Shown here piece by piece: positions 32,868 through 44,559 of a stretch of DNA of 64,000 nucleotides. The DNA is taken from contig OX453279.1 in assembly GCA_949710005.1 (NCBI GenBank), forward strand, positions 14,838,256 through 14,902,255. Direction: 5' to 3'. Position numbers and translations under genes: made by a program. The notes beneath the pieces were generated by a model. That model saw only the letters and a program-made list of their open reading frames with translations. It ran no database searches and was not told where the DNA came from. Source of the DNA: Ricordea florida. Lineage: Eukaryota > Cnidaria > Anthozoa > Corallimorpharia > Ricordeidae. Every line of letters starts with the position of its first letter. Positions within the stretch are counted from its first letter, which is position 1.

Positions 32868-34422
32868 TAGTGAGGGAATCCAACTCGCCAAAGGCGGTTT
32901 TCAGTGGATCCCTCCTGATTCTTCTTATGGAAAGATCTCTATATTGTTGAACGATCTGACCGGATACCCCGCTGCCAGCGGTCCCTCGGGCTACCTTTTT
33001 CCTTGTAATCAGGGCTGCATCAGGGCTTAGTAATCAGTCAGCAAGTACAATACACATCTCTTTCAGCCTGGTAGTACACTCAAGGAGCGTCTTGTCTTTT
33101 CTTGTTCAGATCATTCGACTATGTTCTGAAACTGACCCATCTGAGCCAAGTCAACCAGGAGCTAACTCAGGCTCACAGGAGCTAGCCTCAGGTTGGTTTG
33201 CGTGAGTACAAACTGTCTCTGTCTCCTCGAAACATTTCAGCGGGCAAACTCGGAGTTCACAACGTTAAAAGCTAAGGTTCTGCCTGTTTTTATTCATCAC
33301 AATTGTTTTACCTGAAAATGCTTTTTCTTTTGTTTTTGTTTTCTTGTTTTTGTTTATTTGGCCTATCCAATATTCGAAGATTAACTGCAATGTTGACTAA
33401 CCCTATATCTGTTTTCGTGTTTTCGTTTCTGATAGTATAATCCTTGCTAATATTTTTTGTAGAACAAGGGGATTCGATTTGTGTGGACTAACGATTGAAC
33501 CTTCGAACTACTGTGCTGGCAGAAGTCCGTTGATCGCAAGGTCGCAAACTGGAAAGACCGCCGGCCGACCAAAGAATGATTGGCAGATCGCGCAAAGTAA
33601 ACAGTCCAATTTTCGGTATTCCTTCCAAAATATAATTTTGCTTTTTCTCTGAAAGCATTTACGCATTTAATATCTGGGGCATTACATGCTATAGGAAGCT
33701 AGTAGTTATGAGGGGATTTAGTCAAGAAGATTTCAAGTCCAAATTAGCACATTTTGCGCGCAAAAGAACAAAAACATAAATAAATCACCAAAACAGTAAA
33801 TCTCCCTCACCTAACAAAAAATTGTTTACACTTACTGCATTAGCTGCGAAGCGATGGAAATCAAAAAACTCTAGCGGCTTACCTTGCAACATTGTAACTT
33901 GCGATCAGGCGTAACTACCGATTTCATCCGATCGTTACAAAAAGTTTAAAAACTCGCGCGCCAAACCGTCGCTTTGTAATTTATTTCAAAATCGCTCAAA
34001 CCTGTATTCTTCGTTATTATAGCAAATACTGTAAACAAATAGGAAGGAAAAGCAATTGTTTACTTGTAAAAAGACTGAATGTTAAAACAAAATGAAAATA
34101 ATTTCCGTGACAGATAGGAAACGGTTCGTTGCCTGTGGTTTCTTTGGTGTGATGATGTCGTTTGTGATTGGTTACATCACAATAAACATTCCAGACATAT
34201 TTTAGGTGTTCACGCCAATATGATCATCGCTGTAATTAAAAGTAAACATGTTTACTTAGTCTGAGAACATGAGCCCGGAGGTTTAGCCATTTTCAGTCAG
34301 CGGTAAATTAAAAACGTACGTGGTCGCATACCGCGCAGTATGGGTCGCTGTAGGGAACTTTTGCATGTTTGATCGTATACATTTGAACATTACTATGTTT
34401 TAGTGCCTTTTATAAAATCCTT
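31136..34422. other. Intergenic DNA with microsatellite
   Basis: No gene is supported. GCATTCTGGTAAAAAGTG is repeated at about 32573 and 32628. The ATA/ATC microsatellite is listed separately. Reading frames at 31226, 31896 and 32701 show no domain. Confidence 0.4.
32737..32870. repeat. (ATAATC)n and (ATA)n microsatellite
   Basis: About 13 copies of ATAATC followed by about 16 copies of ATA/AAT. It generates artefactual Asn-His, Ile-Met and poly-Ile reading frames in several frames. Confidence 0.95.
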
Positions 34423-34695
34423 CTAGAGGTAAGCCACGGCTGTATGAGCGATACTTTGCATTGCTTGTGATGGCGATGCGATTTTTTGGTACAAATTATT
34501 GCGTAGCCGGCGCGCGGTAAAAATCGTACGTGTAGCCTCTGTCACGCAAGTGATGTGATGGCACCAGCAGAAAATATCACAGAAAGAAATCGCGAGAAAT
34601 TCAATGAGTTGGATTTTTCGCGACAAAATCACGAACTCTGTTACTCGTGTAGCCACCTCCGCGCGTCGTGCAACTAAAGCACCACTGTTCTTACC

Positions 34696-36563
34696 CTACA
34701 GTTCAAACTGTCTCCTTATTTCACGCCTCGTGCACATCTCTGCTGCCTCTGCAAAAAAGTCCTCCTCCTCATCCTGAACAGTACTCGGATCAGCCTGTTC
34801 TATGTCTAGTCGGCCACTCCTATACAACACAGACAATCTGCTGAAGTATCGGGCTATTTGCTCTGTAGAAAGCCATTCTTCTTTGTTAAATACTTTCTTG
34901 CCAGCTTCATCTCGAAGAGTTCTCATCTTACTGCACACATCCACTGCACTTGCCTTTCTTCCTGTCTCTTCACCTTCCAGGAAAATCCGTTTCAAATGCG
35001 CCTTTACTTTATCGGTAAAGCGTGTTGCCTTTCGGGATGTCTTCAATGCCCATCCCTTTGAGATCTGACAAGTGGCATCTGTAACAGCTGTTTGTGAGCT
35101 AGAAGCTGTTTCTTTGTGTAAGTAGCGCCCCGTAACCTGTTTGCACATACCAGCCCATTTCTTCTTTACGACGTCATAGATCGTTTCTCTCTCTAATTTA
35201 ACAAGATGTTTCCCCGCATCGAGGTGTTTCTGTAGATTTGTAAAAGACTGGTATGTCTTTGTACATCCTTCTTCAGGGCAGGTGAAATAGTTCTGCGTGG
35301 CTTCATCAGTGGATGAATCTTCAACAGACTGTTGAGTGCTTTGTTGGGGGTGCTCACACTCAACCGGGCCTCCCTGTCACGGACCTAAACACACCAACAT
35401 CCTCTCGTGGTGTACTGAAGGGCTGCACGACGTAGAGACCGGTAGGTCCCTGCCTTGATGTGAACAACTTTCCAGGGCCCACATTATAAGCCCTCCACAT
35501 TCGCAGACCTCCATCTTCAAAGCTAAAATTGTTCAGAGCCTGAATACCGGACATCGTGTGCTTCTTCATTGTTTGGTTAGACTCCTGTACCTTCACAACT
35601 GCTGCATGGCACCCTTTAACACCACCATAGGAATCAATCGCAGCCTTCCGATATCCCTAGCACTTGTGATGTCGTGACCTTCATTTATATAACGTCGCAT
35701 ATGGCCTTTTAATGCAGCGATTCTTCTATCACAGATGTCCTTTCCAGCCTGTGGATCACTGAAGTCATATCTGGAGATCGCAATGCCTGTACGCTCTCCA
35801 ATGCCAGGGAGGGACAGGATGAGATAAACGGCAAAGCTGACGATTTGTCCAGTTTCTCGGACCACTTGCCGGACTCCCTCTCCCCAATACCACATGAATC
35901 AGGCGATCCTGGAAGCCCTGAGGAGGTATAAAACTGTGCTGTGGCCTTTTTAAGAAGTGATAATGCAGGATGCTATCACTGTGCTTGACTTCTCAGATTG
36001 CTCTCGGCAAAAATCCTCCACTGGTTGCTCTATTGCTATGGTTTCAAAGCGACCAATTCTACAACGTTTACAAATTCCTGCAACAGATTTACCACATCAT
36101 TTTCTCTTTAAGATAAAATTCAGCATTTCAGGTTTGACCTATCGTTACTGAAAAATTAACAATAGGTCTTGCCTTTAAGCAGTCCTTGCGTTGAAATAAC
36201 TTCACGGGTTGCGTCCTTACCTGCTCCGACTGGAATAAGTGTTCCCTACTTTTTCATAATTCCTTTGCATATTTCCAGGTTCGCTCCTCTCTCCGGCTTA
36301 CCTCTGTGATCCTCATGAAGCGGGTGGGCACATTTTCTTCCTGGTCGCCAAAATGTTCCAAGTTCAGCTCGGTGTCTTGGACATATTGTCATTTTATTAC
36401 CATCTTCGTTAAAATGACCGGTTCGAGCGAGGATCAAATCTTTCTCTGTTAAAACACTAGTCTGAGACACTTTCACTGTTTTTAGATGAGCCTTGATATC
36501 TTTTTGACATGACGACAGGGGGAAAATTCGGTGACCCCTGGACAGCGACGTGAAATGTCTCAA
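34696..36563 (-). pseudogene. C2H2-type multicopy cnidarian gene, decayed
   Basis: Blocks in order on the minus strand. At 36563-36246 there is TICPRHRAELGTFWR...KCAHPLHEDH, with Cys and His spaced as in a metal site. At 35895-35593 there is RYDFSDPQAGKDICDRRI and KGHMRRYINEGHDI. At 35596-35360 there is LNNFSFEDGGLRMWRAYNVG. At 35360-34696 there is a C2H2 finger (YFTCPEEGCTKTYQS, then HLDAGKH), a helical block (GWALKTSRKATRFTDKVKAH) and an acidic tail. These blocks occur together in uncharacterised multicopy genes I associate with coral and Hydra. At least two frame changes (near 35640 and 35362) and a stop (near 36250) break it. Function unknown; it may be transposon-related, though no TIRs are seen around it. 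Confidence 0.6.
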
Positions 36564-36599
36564 CTGTTTGTTGAAAAAGCTTCAAAAGAGCAAGAAAGT

Positions 36600-38035
36600 G
36601 AAGCCGTAGTTCGCTTTGATATGTTGCACCAGAAACGATCTCATCAATAAGAAATGCAAAACGTAATCTGTTGTGAAATCTATGAAACGAGAAATCACGT
36701 GCATTCCAAAGTAACTACATCACGCTAGATCATCTTGTGTCTGACATTGCTGATGTATAAAAACAAAGCAATGTACAATGAAGTACAAATCTTATCTGAA
36801 GGTTGAATTATTAAGTTATTCAATAAACGTTTCCAGTTATCAAAAAATAAATTCAAGGAGGTATTTGCTACAAAAGATTTCAACTTAAGCTGAAGTACAT
36901 TTACCGCTGACAAAGATCTCGGGCTGATGTTCCCACGATCAAACAGTCAATTTGTACCTGAGCAAGATGCAGCTTTAAACAACATGTTTAAATTCAATTT
37001 GATTTTTCGGTGAGAAATTGCAATAGATAAACCAGTTTGTAAGTTTGGGGGACTTCGTCAGTTCATATAATAATTTCTGTTGAAGTTTACCGCCGAGGAT
37101 CGATGTAGTCCAAAAGGCAGAGCGTGGACTACGTGACTGATGCAAGTTCTTGTTCATTTTACAAATTATATGAGATAAAAATGTGGCCCTTGATCATTCA
37201 GTCGGCATTCAAATGTAATCTACTAAACACAAGATGTTCATCTTGGGTGCACTATTCACTTTAAATTAAAATATCTTGATCATTCGTTTTTGTATATGGT
37301 TAATTCGAGTCCAATTTACCTGCTAGTCACCATCAATTCAAGGGATATTTGGATGCATATTTCCTTCAGGTTGACTTAAATGCTGCAAATAATAACTGCA
37401 GGCAATATTATTTTAATTTTCTTGGACTTAACGTTCATTTACTGATCATTTGATGTCTTTTTTTCATAGTTTTCTTGTTTCCACCTTTGCTGGAAACAAT
37501 TTCAAAACACATGGTTCAAACGGTTTTTGAGGCGAAAATATAACAGATGCCAAAAATGTTATTTTCAATTTTAGCAGTCCATGGGCATGTGTGAACCGTG
37601 ATGAAAAAATTTCTGAAAAAGAAGGTTGGACTTTATAGATATTGGGATCGCAAAACAACTTAATTTGTATGACTGCATAATTGGTTGTGACATGGGTGGA
37701 CGCTGACATCTCTTGATTGGCACCTGCCGTTCTAAATGACTTGAAACTACTGTTATCAATAGATATAGGGTTGGCCTTTATTTCTGTGAAAGGGGATTGA
37801 AATTCATTGTATTTTGTAACCAGGAGCAATGCCTACTTTTGATGTTTGTTTTGGTGAAATTGTGGGGATTTTGGGCAAAAATACAGGGGGGGGGGGGGGT
37901 GGTCTAACTCCCAAGAGAAAATTTAAAAATTGCACCCACTTTGTATTCTTGGGTTATTTGGTGGGACCTTCAATCTGAGCAAGTTTCATCCAAATTGGAG
38001 AGATAGCTTGTGTCACACCAGCCTGGTCCTCTCGT
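36600..38035. other. Intergenic DNA
   Basis: AT-rich, with a G-run at about 37887-37901. Reading frames at 36725-37157 and 37464-37829 have no recognisable domains. Nothing is supported. Confidence 0.4.
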
Positions 38036-38039
38036 GGAC

Positions 38040-38243
38040 TCAGTCTTAACACTATGCGTTTTAAAAACTCTTATATTAACCGTTTAGTTTTTAAATATGA
38101 ATTAGCTATCTAATATACTAGATTTTTTTATTCTTACTTTTTACCTTTTTCACACTTTTTACCAGATGTTAATTTTCTTTCACTACTTATGACAAAAGAT
38201 ATGTATTTTCATCTTTTGATGAATAAAGACTTCATTGATTGAT
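38040..38243 (+). mobile_element. LINE-type 3' tail
   Basis: An AT-rich 3' UTR-like stretch ending GATGAATAAAGACTTCATTGATTGATTG, with a short (ATTG)n end, as in CR1/L2-type elements. No ORF is attached. Confidence 0.4.
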
Positions 38244-38370
38244 TGTTGGGAACGGCACACATTCTACGGAAGGTCCTATCCATCACGTGACAAAACTCCC
38301 AAGTGCCCCAGGTCCAAGGTTTGCACTCGGCCCCTGGAGAAGAAACACAGTGCCATGAACTGAACACTTA

Positions 38371-38655
38371 CAACAACAACAACAACAACAACAATGATAA
38401 TGATAATGATAATGAACTTTGAGTGTCAACTGTAGCGAGCACAGACGTACTGTAAAGCAATCAAATCAAATCAAATTAAATGTTAGTTTTTGTGGAGAGG
38501 GGAAACTGTAGTACCCGGAGAAAAATCTCGCGGAGCAAAGTATACGAAGAGAACTAAAAAACTCAGCCCACATCATGATGCCGGGACCGGGAATCGAACC
38601 CTGGCCACATTGGTGGAAAGCGAGTGCTCTCACCACTGCGCCAACTATGCTCACC
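38371..38655 (-). mobile_element. tRNA-derived SINE
   Basis: On the minus strand the head has an A box (TGGCGCAGTGGTGAGAGCAC) and a B box (GGTTCGATTCC), followed by a body with TTGCTCCGCGAGATTTTTCT. The tail is GACACTCAAAGTTCATTATCATT and (ATT/GTT)n. The fragment at 10419-10530 shares the tail. Confidence 0.75.
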
Positions 38656-38675
38656 ATAACGATGTTTTTCAATTT

Positions 38676-38768
38676 ATGTGAACGATTTTGCTGATAATGT
38701 TGCAGTGCGTGAACTTCATCTTTATGCAGATGACACCACCGCTTTTGTGACTGGCGATCATGACAACT
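38676..38768 (+). pseudogene. Reverse transcriptase palm fragment
   Basis: About 30 codons read VNDFADNVAVRELHLYADDT then TAFVTGDHDN, with the catalytic YADD of a LINE-type reverse transcriptase. No flanking RT sequence is recognisable. Confidence 0.5.
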
Positions 38769-38878
38769 GACAAGGTTATTCGATAACTGAATGTTCTTTT
38801 CATTGATATTTGTCTATGTGCTATCTTTTAAAGAGGAGGAAGGGAAACGAATGAACGGGGAATGAAAAACGAGGAACT

Positions 38879-38945
38879 GGGAATCTTTAAAGTGAGGAAT
38901 CTTTAAAATATGGGAAATCTTTAAAAGCGGGAATCTTTAAACTGG
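38879..38945 (+). repeat. GGAATCTTTAAA tandem repeat
   Basis: Four 16-18-bp units, (G)GGAATCTTTAAA plus a variable 3-5-bp tail. Noncoding. Confidence 0.7.
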
Positions 38946-40229
38946 GTTTTTTCTAAACTACGTATCGAAAATAACTTATTTTTACTCTAAACTCTTAAAT
39001 CCCGAAACACACAAGTAGATAAACAATAATTAATTTATTTTATTGGAGGAATAGGTTGAGCAGTGCCATAAAATACGACTTCTACAACATAGCTTACAGT
39101 ATACAGAAGTCTACAACATAGCTTACATTGAGTATAAGTGGCAGCAAAATACAAAATAAGTCTAAGCTAACTCTAACAAAAACTGAATAAATTTAATCCA
39201 ATGTGCAAAGGTACACAAAGACGCGAGTCGCCTTTGTCATGAACATAATCGCCTCTGATTTCCACCTTCCGTGAACTTTGAAAAGCCGATCTGGAACGTT
39301 CAGATTTGTAGCGGAAATAGCTCCTCCGGACCTAAAGCTGTGACTACTACAATAGAAGGCGTCAATCAAAGGCTTCCAACTTTGGAAGACAAGTTCTTGA
39401 TAAAACTAAATTAAGATCTTTTAATTTTCTGGTAGATTTTAAAAACGTTTGCTTTTATAAGAAGTAGAAGGCTTACGGAAAGTACGTAAGTTGCTCAAAG
39501 TCTCGCAACTGGTCGCACCCGGTGTCGCGCGAATCGATCAAATTTACGGAAAACTCCGTTTTACCGGAAGTAGATTCTGAGCCCAAATCGGGCTAAACGA
39601 GTTTTCTCAAATTTCTACGAAAGGAAATTGTGTTTGGTAAAACTAACTACAGCTTGTTTGGTTACTCATTTAGGATTATCAATGAGTAAAAGCTGAGCGA
39701 AATCGAAATTTTGAACTTGTCCCACGAAATGTCGATTTGGTCGATATTTACAGACAGTCGCTCTTAACAGCATTTTCTCCAGTACAACAGTAAAAATATG
39801 AAAGCATTGCATGCATGTGGCTACTGCATTTATTAAGTTTATTCGGACCTTTTTGCCATACCTATCGCCTTTCCTCGATTTCAGTACTCTTTCATATTCT
39901 TTTCTGAGTTTAAAAATAAATCGATATGAAAGCGAATTGTATTGTGCATTGTGATTGGCAAATACTAGGCACGCGCTGATTGGCTCCTTCACTCACTTAA
40001 TCACTCGTGTTTCCTTTGACATATAGGCTCCTGCATTATTTCATATGCACTGTATCCAAAAAAATTAAAAAAAAAAATGGCCGGTGTTACAGCAAACACT
40101 AAAAATTATGGGCAGATGACTCAAAACATTAAACCCCATTCAGACCCTCACAGTTGTCTGAGAATGTCTAGACTCGACCGATCTTGTAACATTCGTCCTC
40201 AAAAAACTACAAATAAAAAGTTATACTAA
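38946..40229. other. Intergenic DNA
   Basis: CTACAACATAGCTTACA occurs twice (39078 and 39112). No gene supported; the frame at 39992-39666 (-) has no known domain. Confidence 0.4.
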
Positions 40230-40652
40230 ATAGAAGAACAAGTAGACCTTAACCAGGAAGCAGGTAAAAAGAATGAAACCTTCCTTTGACGGATGCCTGA
40301 TCCACCTTCAGACGCTTCAGCGAAAAGTGCTGGGATCTCGAGCGATTACCACTACGCAGCCTGGGCAGGAAAAGACCAACTCTATGAGCAACTCAATAAG
40401 GCGAACGAGTAGCGAGAAAATAAGGTTTAACCGTATAAGAACAAGAGATTATATAACAAAATTTAAATTCGATACTATAACCGCCTCGAGCGTGCGCCGT
40501 AGAGATCAGAATTTTATATATGAATGATTATTATATAGGACTCTTTTATTGGATCTTATAAATTTTTAGTTCTTCCAATTTATTCCTAGTTTATTTTATA
40601 CACGACCCCACAAGCTACTTCAGCTTTCATTTTTATCGTGTCAAAATAAAGG

Positions 40653-40683
<31 letters not shown>

Positions 40684-40684
40684 T
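40230..40684 (+). mobile_element. LINE-type 3' end with (TTAC)n tail
   Basis: An AT-rich 3' UTR-like region ends in AATAAAGG followed by about ten TTAC units. A terminal short-tandem tail is typical of CR1/L2-type non-LTR elements. The coding part is lost. Confidence 0.5.
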
Positions 40685-40875
40685 ACATAGTTAGTCCCCT
40701 CTACTATTATGCTTACCGACTAGTACGACACTTGATGAAGGGAAAAGGATAGAGAGGAATCTGGGTACGAGATGCGTAGAAACGGTACGCGTAAAGAAGA
40801 ACCCGTGAATGGCACGGACCTAAAGTAAGGTCAAGAGCAACCCACGTCAAAAACATAAATTCTTAATTAGTCATT

Positions 40876-43800
40876 ATGGCGGAAAAAGCTACGAAATCTA
40901 AAAGGAAAGTTCTTATAGCAGTGGATGGAAGTGAACACGGTGATCGAGCCTTTGACTGTGAGTAAATTTCTCTAATGCGTTGATTATTTGCAACAATTTA
41001 TCTCGGGCGGCTTCAGGAGGAAAACTGTTGTATATATCTCATCTTTGTTCTTGCGTTTAAAAGCCATAGCTAACGTGTGCTTAGTGTTTTTGTTACTTTA
41101 TAAGCATTGTTTCATATTTCTGCTTGTCCGTGACATGTAGTAACTTAAATGAGCCCACCTTTCAAGTGAGGGACTGTTCCGTTATGGCTCGGGGTAGTCG
41201 GAAATGGGGGTGTTTTTTTTTATTACAGTCGTATTGAGGGGGAAACTTTAAGAATCTGTTGTTTCAACCCTTCTCTTGCCGTTTTGCAGATACATATAAA
41301 GCGGGCTTTGTTTTAGGCCAGTGGCATAAGAGGAGGGATAATTTTTGGATACACACACTTTCAGGGATGGGTACAGTACATTCTTAATCTGCCTTAGTTG
41401 GTTAAAAAATCACCGACTCCCCTTTTTGTAGCCATAAATAAGGAACAGTCCCTAAAGGCAAATTGTCGAGGCACAGTAGTGTAGTGGTTAGTGTTTCGGA
41501 CTTCCTAGCTGGAGGTTTGGAGTTTGAGCCCTGGTGCTGGCACTGTGTTGTTTCCTTAGACAAGAAACTTTACTCCACACTGTCTCTCTCCACCCAGGTG
41601 TATAAATGGGTACCAGCGATACAAAGCTGGGGGCGACCCTGTGATGGACTAGCATCCCATCCAGGGGGGAGAAATAATACTCCCAGGTGCTTCATGCTAC
41701 TGAAACCAGGATAAGCCCCGGCCGTGTGGGCCTCCTGTGGCTCGTGTGCGCCTTTACCTTTTACCTAAAGGCAATCAGTATGAGAGAATCGTGGGTTCTG
41801 TCTTGCAGGTTGAGCTTACTGATTTAGTCTCTGGATCTATTGCTGTTGTGTCATTCGTAGTTATCTGCTGATTCATGAGTTACCCTTGAAAAATAATTGT
41901 TTATATTGTGTGGCAATGAACGCAAACTAAAGAAAAGTACAACATTGAAAAATTAATTGAGCCACAACATACTGGTACCCCACATAATTTTCCTTTCTAA
42001 AATTTCTTGGTGGACCAGTTTGCTTTCCATGAGTTTCTTTTATTTTCAATAGTGTTGTAGCAGGCATTGATCTTTATTTTTTAGAAAAAAAAAATACAAC
42101 AGGGCTATGCAACCCGTAATAACTAAAAACAAGGGCTAAGACCAGGGGGTTGCAAACCGTGGTAAGTAGATCCAGGCATTAATACATAATTACACTTATT
42201 ATATGGCTGGTTCTATGAGCGGGCAAGGTGAGGTGAATCCTGTGTTCTGATTGGCTACCTGATCAGGCAAGATGGACCTATCTTCCCTGCCCAGTATTTC
42301 TCACATTGTCCTTTGAAACAAAACACAGCTAAGTGGCCATATGATAAATCCTTTACTGACCAAGCTTGTTCAGTCAAGATGGCTGGATATTTGCTGTAAA
42401 AAAGAACTTGTCCAATTTGCAGCCATCTTGGCAGAGCAAACTTGGTCATTAATGCATATTTATTATATACAACCAAGTGGTAGTAGTAACCGCTTACTAA
42501 CTGACCTTGCTTGGGCCGTACTGGGGAATATTGGCCCAAGGTTGTGGCAGTACGGACCAAGCAAAAGCGAGGTCCATACTGCCACGACCGAGGGCCAATA
42601 TTCCCCAGTACGGACCAAGCAAGCTCAGTTAGTAAGTTGTTTATTATATGGCACTCTATGATAAAACTCGCTTGGAGAATGTTCATCTTCCTCTTCATCC
42701 ATCTTTGAAATTTCGGAAAAATTTCAATCTTTTTAGCTTCTTCTGGTAGTTTCACTGTGAAGAATGACAATATTCACAGTTTTTTTTTGCTGTTTTGTTG
42801 CAAATTTTGAATTTCCTGGCTTCACTCCAAAACAAAAATACACGGGTTGGACCGTTTCCATGGAAATGGTCCCTACTGCAAAATCCTGACTGAGAAAGAA
42901 CCAATCAGAGCACAGGGATTTGCCTCAGACTGGTTTTGCCATATAATAAATTGAAATATCACACATATGTGGATGCTACAGCAAAGTTCTTTGATTCACC
43001 ATTTTCAAGCCATAGTAATTTTGGAATTATTGTTAGAGGGAAATCAGTAATGTAAAGTAATAGGTTATATCAATGACCTCTGCATTAAGTGTGAGCTCTT
43101 CTTTTTATTTGTATGGTGTCTACAACAGAATTTGAAGATTTTTCAAACATCCCTAATAAATTGTTTAATTAAAAGAAATGAAAATGTCAGTTAAAGATAA
43201 AATCTTATAGGCTTAATTGAAAGACATTCAGGGGGAGCTGGATTGATTGGGAACATTGTGGGAAAATGTTTCTTAGTCCTAAATAAGTTCTACAACTTTG
43301 TTTCCATTATAGGATGTGAATAATAATAATAATAATGATAATAATAATGATAGTAATAATAATAGTAATAATGATAATAGTTATAAATCTGACATCTTTG
43401 GAAGTATGAAGTTGTTGGCCATCCTCAGAACTACCTGTCTGTTGTGTAAAGTGTTGTGTCTCTGAGCTGCAGGGAGTTGCTGACACACAATTAAAAACAC
43501 CTAGAAAACACAAAAAACTGGAGAGAATTGTAATATAATAGTAATAATGATGGTGGTGATGTTGATGGGTTTTGCATGTCTTATGATATAGCAAATGAGC
43601 ATAACAGTCTTACAAAGAAAAGTATTACATGTAATTGATAACATAGCTAATTGATTATGTATGATACTGTATGATTACCATATGTGCTAAAAATAACTCA
43701 AAACTAATCCTTTGTATTTGTGCATATAAATCATTCCTAAAAAAACTTATAACATCCCTCCTGACCTTTTCCTCACCTAGCAGTGCAGTTGTTGTATTTC

Positions 43801-44408
43801 TGTTGCTAGTCTTGAATATGGTGGGTGAATGTATAAGGCCAGGTTATATAAATTTATGAAAGTGTTCCTAACTGTATAATATTGTGCTTATTTATATAGC
43901 TATTAATTCATGTTATCATTTTAGGGTATTTCCAAAATATATATTGTGAAGGAGACCATGTTGTTGTGCTGCATGCCTTTGAGATCCCGCCTCTTCCATA
44001 TTCATCTGGACCATGTAAGTATCCAATGAGTTAGAGTTACAAACTCAGTATGATTAGAGTACAGTATAAAGAATAATAAAAATCAAAGGGAGATTTATAC
44101 CTTGAGGCCAAAGGCTATGGCAGATAATACCATGGAGATCTGCATTTAATTTTTAATATCACATAAAATTCAATTCCAATAGTTGGATTATTGTAGTTGT
44201 TTATTTTTTCAATTTTTCACTAAAATTTTTTTTGTGCTCATGAATGCATACATTTTTCTATTTTTTTTTTTGCTTACAGTGTATTTCAGGATAGTCATTT
44301 GGCCAAGGAGGGGTTTAGAAATTTTTTAGGGCCCAAAGCTGAAAAATGACACCCTATTCAAGGAAAAAACCGCTTAACCCTTTCACTCCCAAGGGGTCTC
44401 CATTTGAT

Positions 44409-44445
<37 letters not shown>

Positions 44446-44517
44446 CAAAGTCACTCTTGGGAGTGAAAGGGTTAAGGGAGATAGTTTTTAACCCTTTCAC
44501 TCCCAAGGGGTCTCCAT

Positions 44518-44559
<42 letters not shown>

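Noticed and set aside
32667..33030. Asn/His and Ile-rich reading frames
   Set aside because: Produced by the ATAATC/ATA microsatellite.
38585..38655. Possible tRNA gene on the minus strand
   Set aside because: Same reasoning: it is the head of a SINE with a shared tail.
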